Below, in pieces: positions 9,093 through 17,437 of a stretch of DNA of 64,000 nucleotides. A program made the position numbers and the translations under genes. Under the pieces are notes generated by a model. The model was not told where the DNA came from. It did not search any database and saw only the letters and a program-made list of their open reading frames with translations. The DNA lies in the NCBI GenBank assembly GCA_963798985.1, contig CAWCVL010000001.1:114011-178010 (forward strand), read 5' to 3'. The stretch is from JACCTU01 sp963798985. GTDB taxonomy: Bacteria > Actinomycetota > Thermoleophilia > Gaiellales > Gaiellaceae. Every line of letters starts with the position of its first letter. Positions within the stretch are counted from its first letter, which is position 1.

Positions 9093-9443
9093 CTAGCGAC
9101 GGTCCAGGAAGAGGAAGGCCAGGGCGATCGCGGCCAGGATCGCGACCACGACGATCGCGGCAAAGGTGAGCACCGCGATCAGCGCCGGCAGCGCAACGAT
9201 CAGGAGCTGTGAGACCGCGCCGATCCACGAGAGATGGCGAACGGTGTCGCTGCGGACGTTCCGGCCGACGAAGACGTAGAAGACGAGCAGCGCGAGCGCG
9301 ACGACGAACGCCGGCCACCGCGGGATGACGCCGAAGAGAACGAGCGCCGCCTCGACAACGGCGATCCAGAGTGCGAGGCGTGTGCGGTGGAGGCGGAGCC
9401 ATCGACCGCCGCGACTCGACTCGTGCTCGACGACCATGACCAC
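9093..9443 (-). CDS. Hypothetical membrane protein
   Basis: A 116-aa protein of unknown function. After a basic N-terminus there are hydrophobic stretches at about residues 24-40, 44-60 and 72-112, so three or four membrane segments, and the end is FLFLDRR. A TACGGT -10 box sits 6 nt upstream of the GTG at 9443, which suggests a leaderless transcript starting there; ATG 9437 is an alternative. That promoter lies in the 15-bp element repeated at the end of ispE. No family recognised. Confidence 0.7.
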   Translation of the reverse strand: MVMVVEHESSRGGRWLRLHRTRLALWIAVVEAALVLFGVIPRWPAFVVALALLVFYVFVGRNVRSDTVRHLSWIGAVSQLLIVALPALIAVLTFAAIVVVAILAAIALAFLFLDRR

Positions 9444-9449
9444 GCGTCA

Positions 9450-9455
9450 ACCGTA
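9450..9455 (-). promoter_or_regulatory. Putative -10 box (TACGGT), leaderless start at 9443
   Basis: Minus-strand TACGGT with 6 nt before GTG 9443, fitting the actinobacterial TAnnnT -10. It overlaps the 15-bp repeat at 9451-9465. Confidence 0.4.
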
Positions 9456-9465
9456 CCAGGCAGGT
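9451..9465. repeat. 15-bp direct repeat, copy 1 (vestigial ispE 3' end)
   Basis: CCGTACCAGGCAGGT, identical to 10672-10686. On the minus strand this copy with the next bases reads CCT GCC TGG TAC GGT TGA, the PAWYG-stop end of IspE. This suggests that the serine hydrolase gene between the copies was inserted at the old ispE 3' end. Confidence 0.6.
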
Positions 9466-9508
9466 CGCTTTGGAGTGCCGCGGTTCGTTGGGCGTACGAT
9501 CGGGGCCT

Positions 9509-10642
9509 GTGCAAGTGAGCGCTACCCGTATGCGCTGGGGCCGGGGCGCTCTGCTGTCGCTGGTCGTGGTGGTTTGCGCGCTCACCGCAATGTGGTTTGT
9601 CGCGAACTCGCGCGAGTCCGATGAAGACGATTTCGCACCGCTCTTGGAGCGTGTCGTCGAGGCAGGAGCCCCCGGTGTCGTGCTGCTCGTGCGAGACGGG
9701 AGCACGATCCGGACCGACGTCCGCGGTGTCGCGGCCCGCGGTCCGGCACGGCAGGTCAGTGCCGGCGACCGCTTCCGCATCGGCAGCGTCACGAAGACGT
9801 TCGTGGCGACTGTCGTGCTCCAGCTCGTAGACGAGGGTCGAATCTCGCTCGACGACACAGTCGAGGAGTGGCTTCCGGGCCTCGTCCCGGGCGGGCGCAC
9901 GATCACCGTCCGTCAATTGCTCTCACATCGGTCCGGGCTTTTCGACTACGTCGAGGACCCCAAGGTCTTCGCGCCTTACAACCAGGACCCCGCTCACGCT
10001 TGGAACCCACGCCGGCTTGTTGAGATCGCCGTGGCCCATCCTGCGCCGTTCTCTCCTGGCCGGAGGTTCGCGTACTCGAGCACGAACTATCTCCTGCTCG
10101 GTCTGATCATCGAAAAGGCGACGGCCACGCCCCTCGAGCAGCAGCTACGCGAGCGCATCTTCGAACCTCTCGGGCTCCGTCAGACGACGTTCGCTCCGCG
10201 CTTCGTCACCGATCCCTACATCCACGGCCATCGCTCGCCGTCGCACCAAGGCGTCATAACCGGGCCGCCTGTCGACACCGATCCCGAGGCTGCCAGCTGG
10301 ACGTGGGCTGCCGGTGCGATCGTCTCGAGCGCTGACGACCTCCGCCGGTTCTTCGCGCTGCTGCTCGAGGGACGATTGCTGCCCGCAAGACTGCTCCGCG
10401 TGATGGAGACGGTCGGCCCCGCCGGCAGCCTGCGGTACGGCCTCGGGATGGCCGTCTTTCCCACGCCGTGTGGTGAGGCCTGGGGCCATACCGGCAACGT
10501 TCAGGGCACCGTCACGGTCGCCTGGAACCGGAAGGACGCTTCGCGCCAGATCGTCCTTGCGGTCAACACCTATCCGCTCACCGGCGACTTGGAGGCGGCC
10601 GTCCGCCGCCTCCAGATAGCTGCGTTCTGCGGTACGGACTAA
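9509..10642 (+). CDS. Serine hydrolase, beta-lactamase/DD-peptidase (class C) family
   Basis: Secreted or membrane-anchored penicillin-recognising hydrolase, 377 aa from GTG 9509. A TACGAT box 8 nt upstream supports this start; ATG 9530 is an alternative. An N-terminal membrane segment (LLSLVVVVCALTAMWFV) is followed by the catalytic domain. Motif 1 is SVTK at about residue 93, motif 2 is YSSTNY and the third motif is HTGN. These are the features of the beta-lactamase/EstB/AmpH family. The gene is on the opposite strand to its neighbours and is flanked by a 15-bp direct repeat of the ispE end, so it may be an insertion. Substrate is unknown. Confidence 0.85.
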   Translation: MQVSATRMRWGRGALLSLVVVVCALTAMWFVANSRESDEDDFAPLLERVVEAGAPGVVLLVRDGSTIRTDVRGVAARGPARQVSAGDRFRIGSVTKTFVATVVLQLVDEGRISLDDTVEEWLPGLVPGGRTITVRQLLSHRSGLFDYVEDPKVFAPYNQDPAHAWNPRRLVEIAVAHPAPFSPGRRFAYSSTNYLLLGLIIEKATATPLEQQLRERIFEPLGLRQTTFAPRFVTDPYIHGHRSPSHQGVITGPPVDTDPEAASWTWAAGAIVSSADDLRRFFALLLEGRLLPARLLRVMETVGPAGSLRYGLGMAVFPTPCGEAWGHTGNVQGTVTVAWNRKDASRQIVLAVNTYPLTGDLEAAVRRLQIAAFCGTD

Positions 10643-10667
10643 GCAACGGTCGCCCGAATCGCTCGAC

Positions 10668-11486
10668 CTACCCGTACCAGGCAGGTGCCGTGAGCCAGGT
10701 CCGACCGTGTGAGCGCAGCTGCCGCCGCGCGGCGTCGGCGGTCTGCCGGTGGTGGAACAGGCCGTACACCGTCGGACCGGCGCCGCTTACGTCGGCGCGA
10801 AACGCGCCGAGTGCGCGCAGCTCGTCGGCGAGCGGAGAGGACGCGAGGTCGTTGGCGGGGAGCGCGGCCAGGTCCCGCGGTCGGACGACGGCGGAGACCG
10901 TTTCGAGGAGCTCGGCGCGGCGAGCCTCGTAGCCCTCGGCTCCGTTGCGACGGTCGAACTCTTCGTACACCGCTGCCGTCGCGGGCTTCGCAGCGCCGCG
11001 AGGCAGGACGAGCAGGACGAAGTAGTCCTGCGGGAGCTCGAGCGGCGTCAGTGACCCGCCTTCCTCCCGACCGAGCTGCGGGCCGCTCGCGAGGAAGAAG
11101 GGCACGTCGGCGCCGAGCGCGCGGGCGAGCTCGTGCAGGCGATCGTCGTCGAGCGGCTCGTCGAGCGTCGCGTTCGCGAGGACGAGCGCGGTCGCGGCGT
11201 CGGAGCTGCCGCCGCCTAGGCCGGACGCGACGGGAATGCGCTTCGAAATGCGCGCGCGCCACCGCGGGCGCACCCCGGCCTCCATTGCAAGGGACGTGAG
11301 TGCCGCTCGGACGAGCGTGTCCTCGGCGAACCCTCGACCGTCAGGCCGTCGCCCGGGCGTCAACTCGACGCGGTCGGCGAGCGCGAGCCGTTGCAGGACG
11401 GTCACGACCTCGTGCTTGCCATCCGCGCGGCCAGGGCCGACGACGAGCGCGAGGTTGACCTTCGCGGTGGCCGAGGCGCGCGTCAC
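10668..11486 (-). CDS. ispE: 4-diphosphocytidyl-2-C-methyl-D-erythritol kinase
   Basis: GHMP-family kinase of the MEP isoprenoid pathway, phosphorylating CDP-ME at the 2-hydroxyl. The 272-aa protein starts MTRASATAKVNLAL, which is the usual IspE substrate-binding N-terminus. It has the ATP loop PVASGLGGGSSDAATAL and a C-terminal SGAGPTVYGLF. It starts inside the ksgA stop (4-nt overlap), the last member of a metG-tatD-ksgA-ispE operon. Its last 15 coding bases recur at 9451-9465. Confidence 0.95.
   Translation of the reverse strand: MTRASATAKVNLALVVGPGRADGKHEVVTVLQRLALADRVELTPGRRPDGRGFAEDTLVRAALTSLAMEAGVRPRWRARISKRIPVASGLGGGSSDAATALVLANATLDEPLDDDRLHELARALGADVPFFLASGPQLGREEGGSLTPLELPQDYFVLLVLPRGAAKPATAAVYEEFDRRNGAEGYEARRAELLETVSAVVRPRDLAALPANDLASSPLADELRALGAFRADVSGAGPTVYGLFHHRQTADAARRQLRSHGRTWLTAPAWYG
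10672..10686. repeat. 15-bp direct repeat, copy 2 (end of ispE)
   Basis: Same 15 bases as 9451-9465, here in the final codons of ispE. The two copies bracket the oppositely oriented serine hydrolase gene. Confidence 0.6.
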
Positions 11487-12256
11487 AGCGCGCGCGTGAG
11501 CTCGACGAACTCCTGCGGCTCGAGCGCCTCGGCCCGGACACCGGGGTCGCGGCCGATCCGCCCGAGCGCGGCGGCGGCCTCCTCACGCGTTGCGAGCCCG
11601 GAGAGCTCGAGCGAGTTCGGGAGCGTCTTCCGACGGTGCGCGAACGCGGCGGCGACGACGCGCTTGACCCAGGCGAAGTTCTCGGGCAGTTCGGTGCGGC
11701 GAAACGCCACGAGCGCCGAGTCGACGTTCGGCCGCGGACGAAACACGGTGCGCGCGACCGGGTGGAAGCCGGTGCGCTCCGCCGCCAGCTGGACGAGCAC
11801 CGACACCGCGCCGTACGCCTTCGTCCCCGGCGACGCGAAGAAGCGGTCGGCGACCTCACGCTGGACCATCACCGTCCAGTGCCTCACGCTCGGAAGGCCG
11901 TCGAGGCTCTCCGCGACGATCGGCGTCGCGACGTTGTACGGCAGGTTCGCGACGAGCTTCGTCGGCGCGGGCTCGAGCGCCGCGAGATCGAGCCTGAGCG
12001 CGTCGCCGAAGCGGAGCTCGACGTTCGGGCTCTCGGCGAGCGCCTCCCGGAGCTTTGGCTCGAGCGAGCGGTCGAGCTCGACCGCGTGCACGTGGGCGAC
12101 GCGAGCGGAGAGATAGCGCGTCAGAACACCGAGCCCGGGACCGATCTCGAGCACGACGTCCTCGTCGCCGAGCTCTGCGAGCCGGCCGATCACGCCGAGG
12201 ATGTTCTCGTCGACGAGAAAGTGCTGCCCGAACTCCTTCTTCGGCGCGACGCTCAC
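11483..12256 (-). CDS. rsmA: 16S rRNA (adenine1518/1519-N6)-dimethyltransferase
   Basis: KsgA/RsmA methylates two adjacent adenines in the 3' end loop of 16S rRNA late in small-subunit assembly. The 257-aa protein begins with the family signature KKEFGQHFLVD. It has the SAM-binding motif EIGPGLGVLT and the catalytic NLPYN at about residue 105. It overlaps tatD upstream and ispE downstream by 4 nt each, so translation is coupled. Confidence 0.96.
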   Translation of the reverse strand: MSVAPKKEFGQHFLVDENILGVIGRLAELGDEDVVLEIGPGLGVLTRYLSARVAHVHAVELDRSLEPKLREALAESPNVELRFGDALRLDLAALEPAPTKLVANLPYNVATPIVAESLDGLPSVRHWTVMVQREVADRFFASPGTKAYGAVSVLVQLAAERTGFHPVARTVFRPRPNVDSALVAFRRTELPENFAWVKRVVAAAFAHRRKTLPNSLELSGLATREEAAAALGRIGRDPGVRAEALEPQEFVELTRAL

Positions 12257-12993
12257 GGCAGCCCGAACGCGCGCTTGGCGTTCTCGTCGACCTGCGCGGC
12301 GAACTCGTCCGGGCCCTCACCCCGCGTGCGGGCCAGGGCCCGCACGGTGTGCACGACGTGAGCGGGCTCGTTCGGCCGTCCGCGAAGCGGTTCCGGCGCG
12401 AGGTACGGCGCATCGGTCTCGGTGAGGATGCGATCGGGAGGAACCTGCGTCGCCGCGAGCCTGAGGTCCGACGCGTTCTTGTACGTCGCGTTGCCCGCAA
12501 ACGAGACGTAGTACCCGCGCTCGAGCGCGGCGGGCAGCGCCAAGGGGTAGGAGAAACAGTGCAGTACGACGGTGCCGTCGAACGACGCGAGCCCCTCGAG
12601 CACGGCCTCGTCGGCGGCGCGGTTGTGGATCACGACCGGCTTCCCCAGCTCGGCGGCAAGCTCGAGGTGCTGGCGGAAGAGCGCGCGCTGCCGGTCGTGC
12701 GGGGCGTAGTCGCGAAAGAAGTCGAGCCCGGTCTCCCCTACCGCGACCGCGCGCGGGTGCGCAAGCAGGTCGCGGAGCGCATCGAGGTCGTGGTCGTCCG
12801 ACGCCTCGTGCGGATGGATCCCGAGGATCGCGAACACCTCCGCGTACTCGTCCGCGAGCTCGAGCGCGGTGCGGCAGCGCTCGATCGTCGTGCCGACCGT
12901 GAGGATTCGTTGCACGCCCGCTTCACGGGCGCGGCGAACCAGCTCGTCGGGCGGGTCGGCGCACGCGTCGAGGTGCGCGTGGGTGTCGATCAC
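12253..12993 (-). CDS. tatD: TatD family metal-dependent hydrolase
   Basis: Metal-dependent hydrolase/DNase of the amidohydrolase fold, 246 aa. Metal ligands are visible in IDTHAHLDA at the N-terminus, the Glu in VGETGLDFFRD at about residue 92, the His in PVVIHNR and the Asp in TETDAPYLAP near residue 203. It lies between metG and ksgA with 4-nt overlaps on both sides, a standard actinobacterial arrangement. Confidence 0.93.
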   Translation of the reverse strand: MIDTHAHLDACADPPDELVRRAREAGVQRILTVGTTIERCRTALELADEYAEVFAILGIHPHEASDDHDLDALRDLLAHPRAVAVGETGLDFFRDYAPHDRQRALFRQHLELAAELGKPVVIHNRAADEAVLEGLASFDGTVVLHCFSYPLALPAALERGYYVSFAGNATYKNASDLRLAATQVPPDRILTETDAPYLAPEPLRGRPNEPAHVVHTVRALARTRGEGPDEFAAQVDENAKRAFGLP

Positions 12994-14513
12994 GCCGCTG
13001 TCGCGGGAGCCTCGAGGCGCGGGAAGAGAGGCTGCGCCGCCTCGATGCCCCCGGTCGGGACGGTCTTCCCGACGGCGACGTTCTCCCAGGCGAGGTCGTC
13101 GGGCTGGCCGAGCGCCTCCAGGATGCGCGGCGACGTCTCCGGGAGGTAGGCGGCAAGTGCGACCGCGACCGCGCGCAGACCGTCCGCAAGCGTGTAGAGC
13201 ACGCGGTCGAGCTCTCCGGCGTTCGCGTCGTCCTTCGCCAGCTCCCAGGGCTTCGTGTCGGTGACGAGCTTGTTCAGCTGCCGAACGAGATCCCAGATCG
13301 CGTCGAGCGCGCCGGTGATGTCGAACACGTCGAGGCGCTCCGCCACGTTCGTGCGCAGCTCGTCGATGGTCGCCGGCTCGAGCAAGCTCTCCGCGGCGGG
13401 AATCCGTCCGTCGCGGTACTTGACCAGCATCGCGGTCGTGCGCGACAGGAGGTTGCCGAGATCGTTCCCGAGCTCCTTCTCGTAGCGCTCGTGCAGCGAG
13501 TCGAGCGAGACCGACCCGTCCTGGCCGAACTGCACCGCACGCGCCGCCCAGAACCGGACGGGGTCGACCCCGTAGACATCGGTCAGGTCGAGCGGGTCGA
13601 TCACGTTCCCAAGAGTCTTCGAGATCTTCCGGTCGTCGAGCAGCAAGAAGCCGTGGACGAACAGCTGCCTTGGCAGGGTGTACCCAGCCGCGAGCAGCAA
13701 AGCCGGCCAGAGGACACAGTGGAGTCGCAGGATGTCCTTGCCGATCAAGTGGCGGACTTCGGGCCAGTAGCGCTCGCGCAGGTCTTCGCCGGGGCGCGCG
13801 TACGTCAGCGCGCTGAGGTAGTTGATGAGGGCGTCAACCCAGACCCACGTCACCTGCTCGGGATCCCACGGGATCGGAACCCCCCAGGGCTGGCCCTGTC
13901 GGCTGAGGCTGAAGTCCTCGAGCCCGGACTCGATCAGGCTCCGCGCCTCGTTGTAACGGAACCGTGGGAGGACGAAGTCTGGACGCTCGTCGTAGAGGTC
14001 GATCAGCTGCTGCTGGAAGTCCGAGAGTCGAAAGAACCAGTTCTGCTCTTCGATGTACTCCGGGACCGTTCCGTGGTCGGGGCACTTTCCGTCGACGAGC
14101 TCGTCTTCCGAGATGAATGTCTCGTGCCCGACGCAGTACAGGCCTGAGTAGGTCCCTTCGTAGATGTGGCCGTTCGCCCGGATTCGCTCGATGAACTCCT
14201 GGACGAAGCGCTTGTGCTCCTCGTCAGTCGTCCGGATGAAGAAGTCGGGCTCCGCGCCGACGCGCCCCGGCAGCGGTCGCCAGTTCTCCTCGACGATCTG
14301 GTCGACGAACACTTTCACGTCGAGACCTCGCTCCTCCGCGACCCGATACACCTTCGACGCATGCTCGTCGGTCCCGGTCAGGAAGAACGTGTCCTCGCCT
14401 CGCTGGCGGTGATGGCGCACGAGGATGTCCGCAGCGATCGTCGTGTAGGCGTGCCCGATGTGCGGGGTCGAGTTGACGTAAAAGATGGGTGTGGTCAGGT
14501 AGAAGCGATTCAC
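12990..14513 (-). CDS. metG: Methionyl-tRNA synthetase
   Basis: Charges initiator and elongator tRNA-Met. The class I signature PHIGHAYTT is near residue 17 and the KMSKS loop has the variant KISKT. The anticodon-binding helical domain is complete, and no C-terminal EMAP domain is present, which gives the short 507-aa form. I choose GTG 14513 (next residues NRFYLTTPIFY). A TATCAT -10 box lies 8 nt upstream and the frame above it, from TTG 14522, has no conserved residues. It is the first gene of the metG-tatD-ksgA-ispE operon. Confidence 0.95.
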   Translation of the reverse strand: MNRFYLTTPIFYVNSTPHIGHAYTTIAADILVRHHRQRGEDTFFLTGTDEHASKVYRVAEERGLDVKVFVDQIVEENWRPLPGRVGAEPDFFIRTTDEEHKRFVQEFIERIRANGHIYEGTYSGLYCVGHETFISEDELVDGKCPDHGTVPEYIEEQNWFFRLSDFQQQLIDLYDERPDFVLPRFRYNEARSLIESGLEDFSLSRQGQPWGVPIPWDPEQVTWVWVDALINYLSALTYARPGEDLRERYWPEVRHLIGKDILRLHCVLWPALLLAAGYTLPRQLFVHGFLLLDDRKISKTLGNVIDPLDLTDVYGVDPVRFWAARAVQFGQDGSVSLDSLHERYEKELGNDLGNLLSRTTAMLVKYRDGRIPAAESLLEPATIDELRTNVAERLDVFDITGALDAIWDLVRQLNKLVTDTKPWELAKDDANAGELDRVLYTLADGLRAVAVALAAYLPETSPRILEALGQPDDLAWENVAVGKTVPTGGIEAAQPLFPRLEAPATAA

Positions 14514-14518
14514 CGCCG

Positions 14519-15567
14519 TCAATGATAGGTCGTGCCTTTCGCGTGACCGTGAGCGCGGCGCTCGCGACGACCACGAGGGTCGACAGGGCGAGCCCGAGCA
14601 GCAGCGGCCAGCGGCGCGGGTGCGACCGGTCTCGGCGCGCGACGGGACCGGCGACCGGCGCGGCGAGCTCCCGTTGTCGCCGAGCCTCGCCGGACGTGCT
14701 GCGCGCCACCGGCGCGCCGGTCGTGAAGTGCGTTGGCGGGTTTACGCCGGTCGCACGCCGGCGATCGTGCGCCGGGCTCGCGACCGGACGCGCGGCCTCC
14801 CGGGCCGCCGACGGGTCGCGGCGAGCGAGCGTCAGCCCTCGATCTGCGCGCACGACAAGCCCTCCCGAAGCGGCCGGCCGCATCCTCGGCACGACCTCCA
14901 ACCCACCGGCGGCTTCGGACGGCTCGGCCAACGCTGCGACGGGCTCCCCGCTCCACGCCGCCGCGGCGGGGGCGGCCGGCGCCGCAGGTTGCGGAGCGGC
15001 TGCCGGAGGCGGAGGCGCGGCCTGCTCGACGCGCGGCGCGGGCGGCGCCGGCTGCGGCTGTACCGGAGGCGGCGCGGCGGCGGGGGCGGGCGCGGGAAGC
15101 ACAACCCGGGGACGCCCGGGCAGGAACGCAAGCGGGTCGAGATAGCCCTCCTCCTCCGCGGTGCGCCGAACGCCCAGGTGGACGTGCGGCTCGCGCGTGA
15201 CCGCGTCGGAGCTCTCGCCGACCGCGCCCACCCGTGCTCCCTCGGCGACCTCTTCCCCGCGCTGCACGACGGTCGCTCCGAGCTGGAGCAGGGTGACCGA
15301 GTAGCCGTCGGCCGTGCGGATCGTCAACGCGCGACCGCCTCCGGGAACGGACCCGACGAACGACACGGCCCCCGCAACGGGAGCGCGCACCGACTCACCG
15401 AGCGCGCCGCCGACGTCGACCCCGCGGTGCTGTCCCCCCGCGTACGGATCCGCGCCGAAGACGAAGGGTCGGAGCACCGGCCCGTCGAGCGGCCAGCTCC
15501 ACGCCTGCGCGCCGCCTGGAAGCAGCAGCGCAAGGAGCGCGCTCGAGACGACCACGAGCCGACGCAT
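14519..15567 (-). CDS. M23-family peptidase, secreted, probable 3' frameshift
   Basis: Cell-wall endopeptidase homologue. A cleavable signal peptide (LLALLLPGGAQA) precedes an M23 domain with HRGVD at about residue 48 and HVHLG at about 129. Next come a Pro/Ala-rich linker of about 130 residues, a basic region and a C-terminal membrane segment near residue 335. As read, the frame runs on to 14224 inside metG without a stop. A TGA at 14519-14521 lies one frame over just after the membrane segment, so a one-base indel near 14525-14560 is likely. A strong AAGGAGG precedes ATG 15567. One metal ligand set is visible, so it may be active. Confidence 0.82.
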
Positions 15568-15682
15568 TTTGTCGGACCTCCTTCGTTGTCAGCGGGGTGA
15601 ACGACCGAACGTCGAACGTAGCAGCGGCTTCTGCCGTTGTCATGCGTGACGACGGCAATGTGGAAAGGTCGTTACGGGCTTG

Positions 15683-16492
15683 TTACAGAGAGCGGTCGTA
15701 GAGCGTGTTGCGCGACACGCCCGTCAACCGTGACACCACCTCGGCCGCGCGCCGGCGAGGCAGTCCGGCGGCGACGAGCTCGGCCACCGCGGACGTCGCC
15801 TCGTCCTCTCCTTCAGGCGTGACCATCAGCTCCGTGGGGCCGAGCACGAGCACGATCTCGCCCTTCGGCGGCTCGGCGAAACGCTCGGCGAGCTCGGTCG
15901 CGGTCCCGCGCGCGACCTCCTCGTAGAACTTCGTCAGCTCGCGCGCGACCGCCACGCGCCGGTCGGGCATCGCCTCCGCGAGCGACCGGAGCGAGCGCGG
16001 GAGACGCTGCGCCGACTCGAACGCGACGACCGCGTGCGGCCAGCGCGCCAGCTCGGCCCAGAGCTCACGTAACGCGTTCTCGTATCGCGGGAGGAACCCG
16101 ATGAACTGGAAGCGCTCGGCACCGAGCCCGGCCGCGACGAGTGCCGTGTCGACCGCCGACGGCCCGGGCAGCACGGTGACCGGCACGCCTGCGTCGAGAG
16201 CCGCAGCGACGAGCCGCGCACCCGGGTCGCTCACGCCCGGCAAGCCTGCATCGGTGACGAGCGCCATGCGCTCGCCCGCGGCGAGCCGCGGCACGAGCTC
16301 GGCGGTGCGCTTCGCCTCGTTGTGCTCGTGGTAGCTCAACAGCTTCGCCTTGATGCCGTGGCGATCGAGCAGCACGCGCGTCACGCGGGTGTCCTCGCAC
16401 AGCACGACGTCGGCCGCACGCAGCTCGTCGAGCACGCGCAGCGTGACGTCGTCGAGGTTGCCGATCGGAGTCGCGCAGACGGCGAGCGCCAT
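15683..16492 (-). CDS. rsmI: 16S rRNA (cytidine1402-2'-O)-methyltransferase RsmI
   Basis: SAM-dependent ribose methylase of 16S rRNA C1402, 269 aa. The tetrapyrrole methylase fold is shown by ATPIGNLDDVTLRVL at the N-terminus, the SAM block LVTDAGLPGVSDPG at about residue 77 and LPGPSAVDTALVAAGL at about 104. The C-terminal helical extension ends SRNTLYDRSL. The start is ATG 16492, 3 nt after the upstream kinase stop. The reading frame is open far upstream because of the kinase frameshift, so a long ORF here is artefactual. Confidence 0.95.
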   Translation of the reverse strand: MALAVCATPIGNLDDVTLRVLDELRAADVVLCEDTRVTRVLLDRHGIKAKLLSYHEHNEAKRTAELVPRLAAGERMALVTDAGLPGVSDPGARLVAAALDAGVPVTVLPGPSAVDTALVAAGLGAERFQFIGFLPRYENALRELWAELARWPHAVVAFESAQRLPRSLRSLAEAMPDRRVAVARELTKFYEEVARGTATELAERFAEPPKGEIVLVLGPTELMVTPEGEDEATSAVAELVAAGLPRRRAAEVVSRLTGVSRNTLYDRSL

Positions 16493-16494
16493 CG

Positions 16495-17410
16495 CTATTG
16501 CTTGTCGAGCGCCTCGAACCCGACGAACCCCGCGCCGACTACGCCTGCGTCCGAACCAAGCGTCGCCGGGACGACCCGGACGAGCTCGCGGCCGGGCGAC
16601 AGCGCCTCGCGCAGCATCACCTCGCGCGCCGGGGCGAGCAGGAATTCGCCGGCGGCCTCGCCCCACCCCCCGCCGACGACGATCAGCTCCGGGTTGAAGA
16701 TGTTCACGAGGGAGCCGAAGCGCTGAGCCGAGCCGCCGGCCCATCCGGTGGAGGATGTCGAGCGCCTGCTCGTCGCCCTCGTGCGCGCGATCGAGCAGCG
16801 TCCGCGCGTCCGCGTCCGGGCCGAACACCGCCTGCGCGTCCGCGGCGGCTGCGAGCCCCGTCGCGTAGGCCTCCAGGTGTCCTCTGCCCGTGCAGTTTCC
16901 CTGGCAAGGACGCCCGTCGTGCTCGATCACGATGTGGCCGAGCTCGGCTGCTGCACCGAGCGCGCCTCGGTACGGGCGACCGTCGAGGATCAGCCCGCCC
17001 CCGACGCCGGTGCCGAGCGTCAGCATGATCATGTCGAGCGTTCCCTTGCCCGCGCCGGCGTGCCACTCGCCGATCGCGGCGGCGTTCGCGTCGTTGTCGA
17101 TCCCGCACGGCAAGCCGAACCGGTCGCCGATCACCTTGCGGAGCGGGACGTCGGTCAGCGGGATGTTCACGGACGACACCGCGGTCCCCGACGCCTGGTC
17201 GATCGTCGACGGCACGCCGAGTCCGATCGCAGCCACCTCGTCTGAGACGAGTCCGGCGATCGCGTCGCCGATCGCGCCGACGACCGCTTCTTCTGACGAG
17301 ATCGGCGTCGGCACCTCGCAGAGCGATTCGACCTTGCCGGACCTGTCGACCAGCCCGGCGGCGATCTTGGTGCCGCCGAGGTCGACGCCGATGACGCGGT
17401 TTGCCCCCAA
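16495..17410 (-). CDS. ROK-family sugar kinase (glucokinase-like), frameshifted
   Basis: Sugar kinase of the ROK family. The N-terminal ATP motif is VIGVDLGGTKIAAGLVD, the catalytic Asp is in GIDNDANAAA and the family zinc motif appears as GHIVIEHDGRPCQGNCTGRG. The frame breaks near 16715-16735, after GRRLGSAL. It resumes as LVNIFNPELIVVGGGWGE through to a stop at 16495. One extra base explains both halves (916 nt in total). Start is TTG 17410 (then GANRVIGVD). About 304 residues when repaired, which is normal for glucokinase GlcK. Substrate is inferred. Confidence 0.85.
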
Positions 17411-17437
17411 GAGCGCGCGGCTACGATAACCGCCCCG

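Noticed and set aside
15568..15682. Riboswitch upstream of the M23 peptidase
   Set aside because: The gap is 115 bp and no ydaO or other riboswitch core is visible; only a TACGTT-like -10 and an AAGGAGG.
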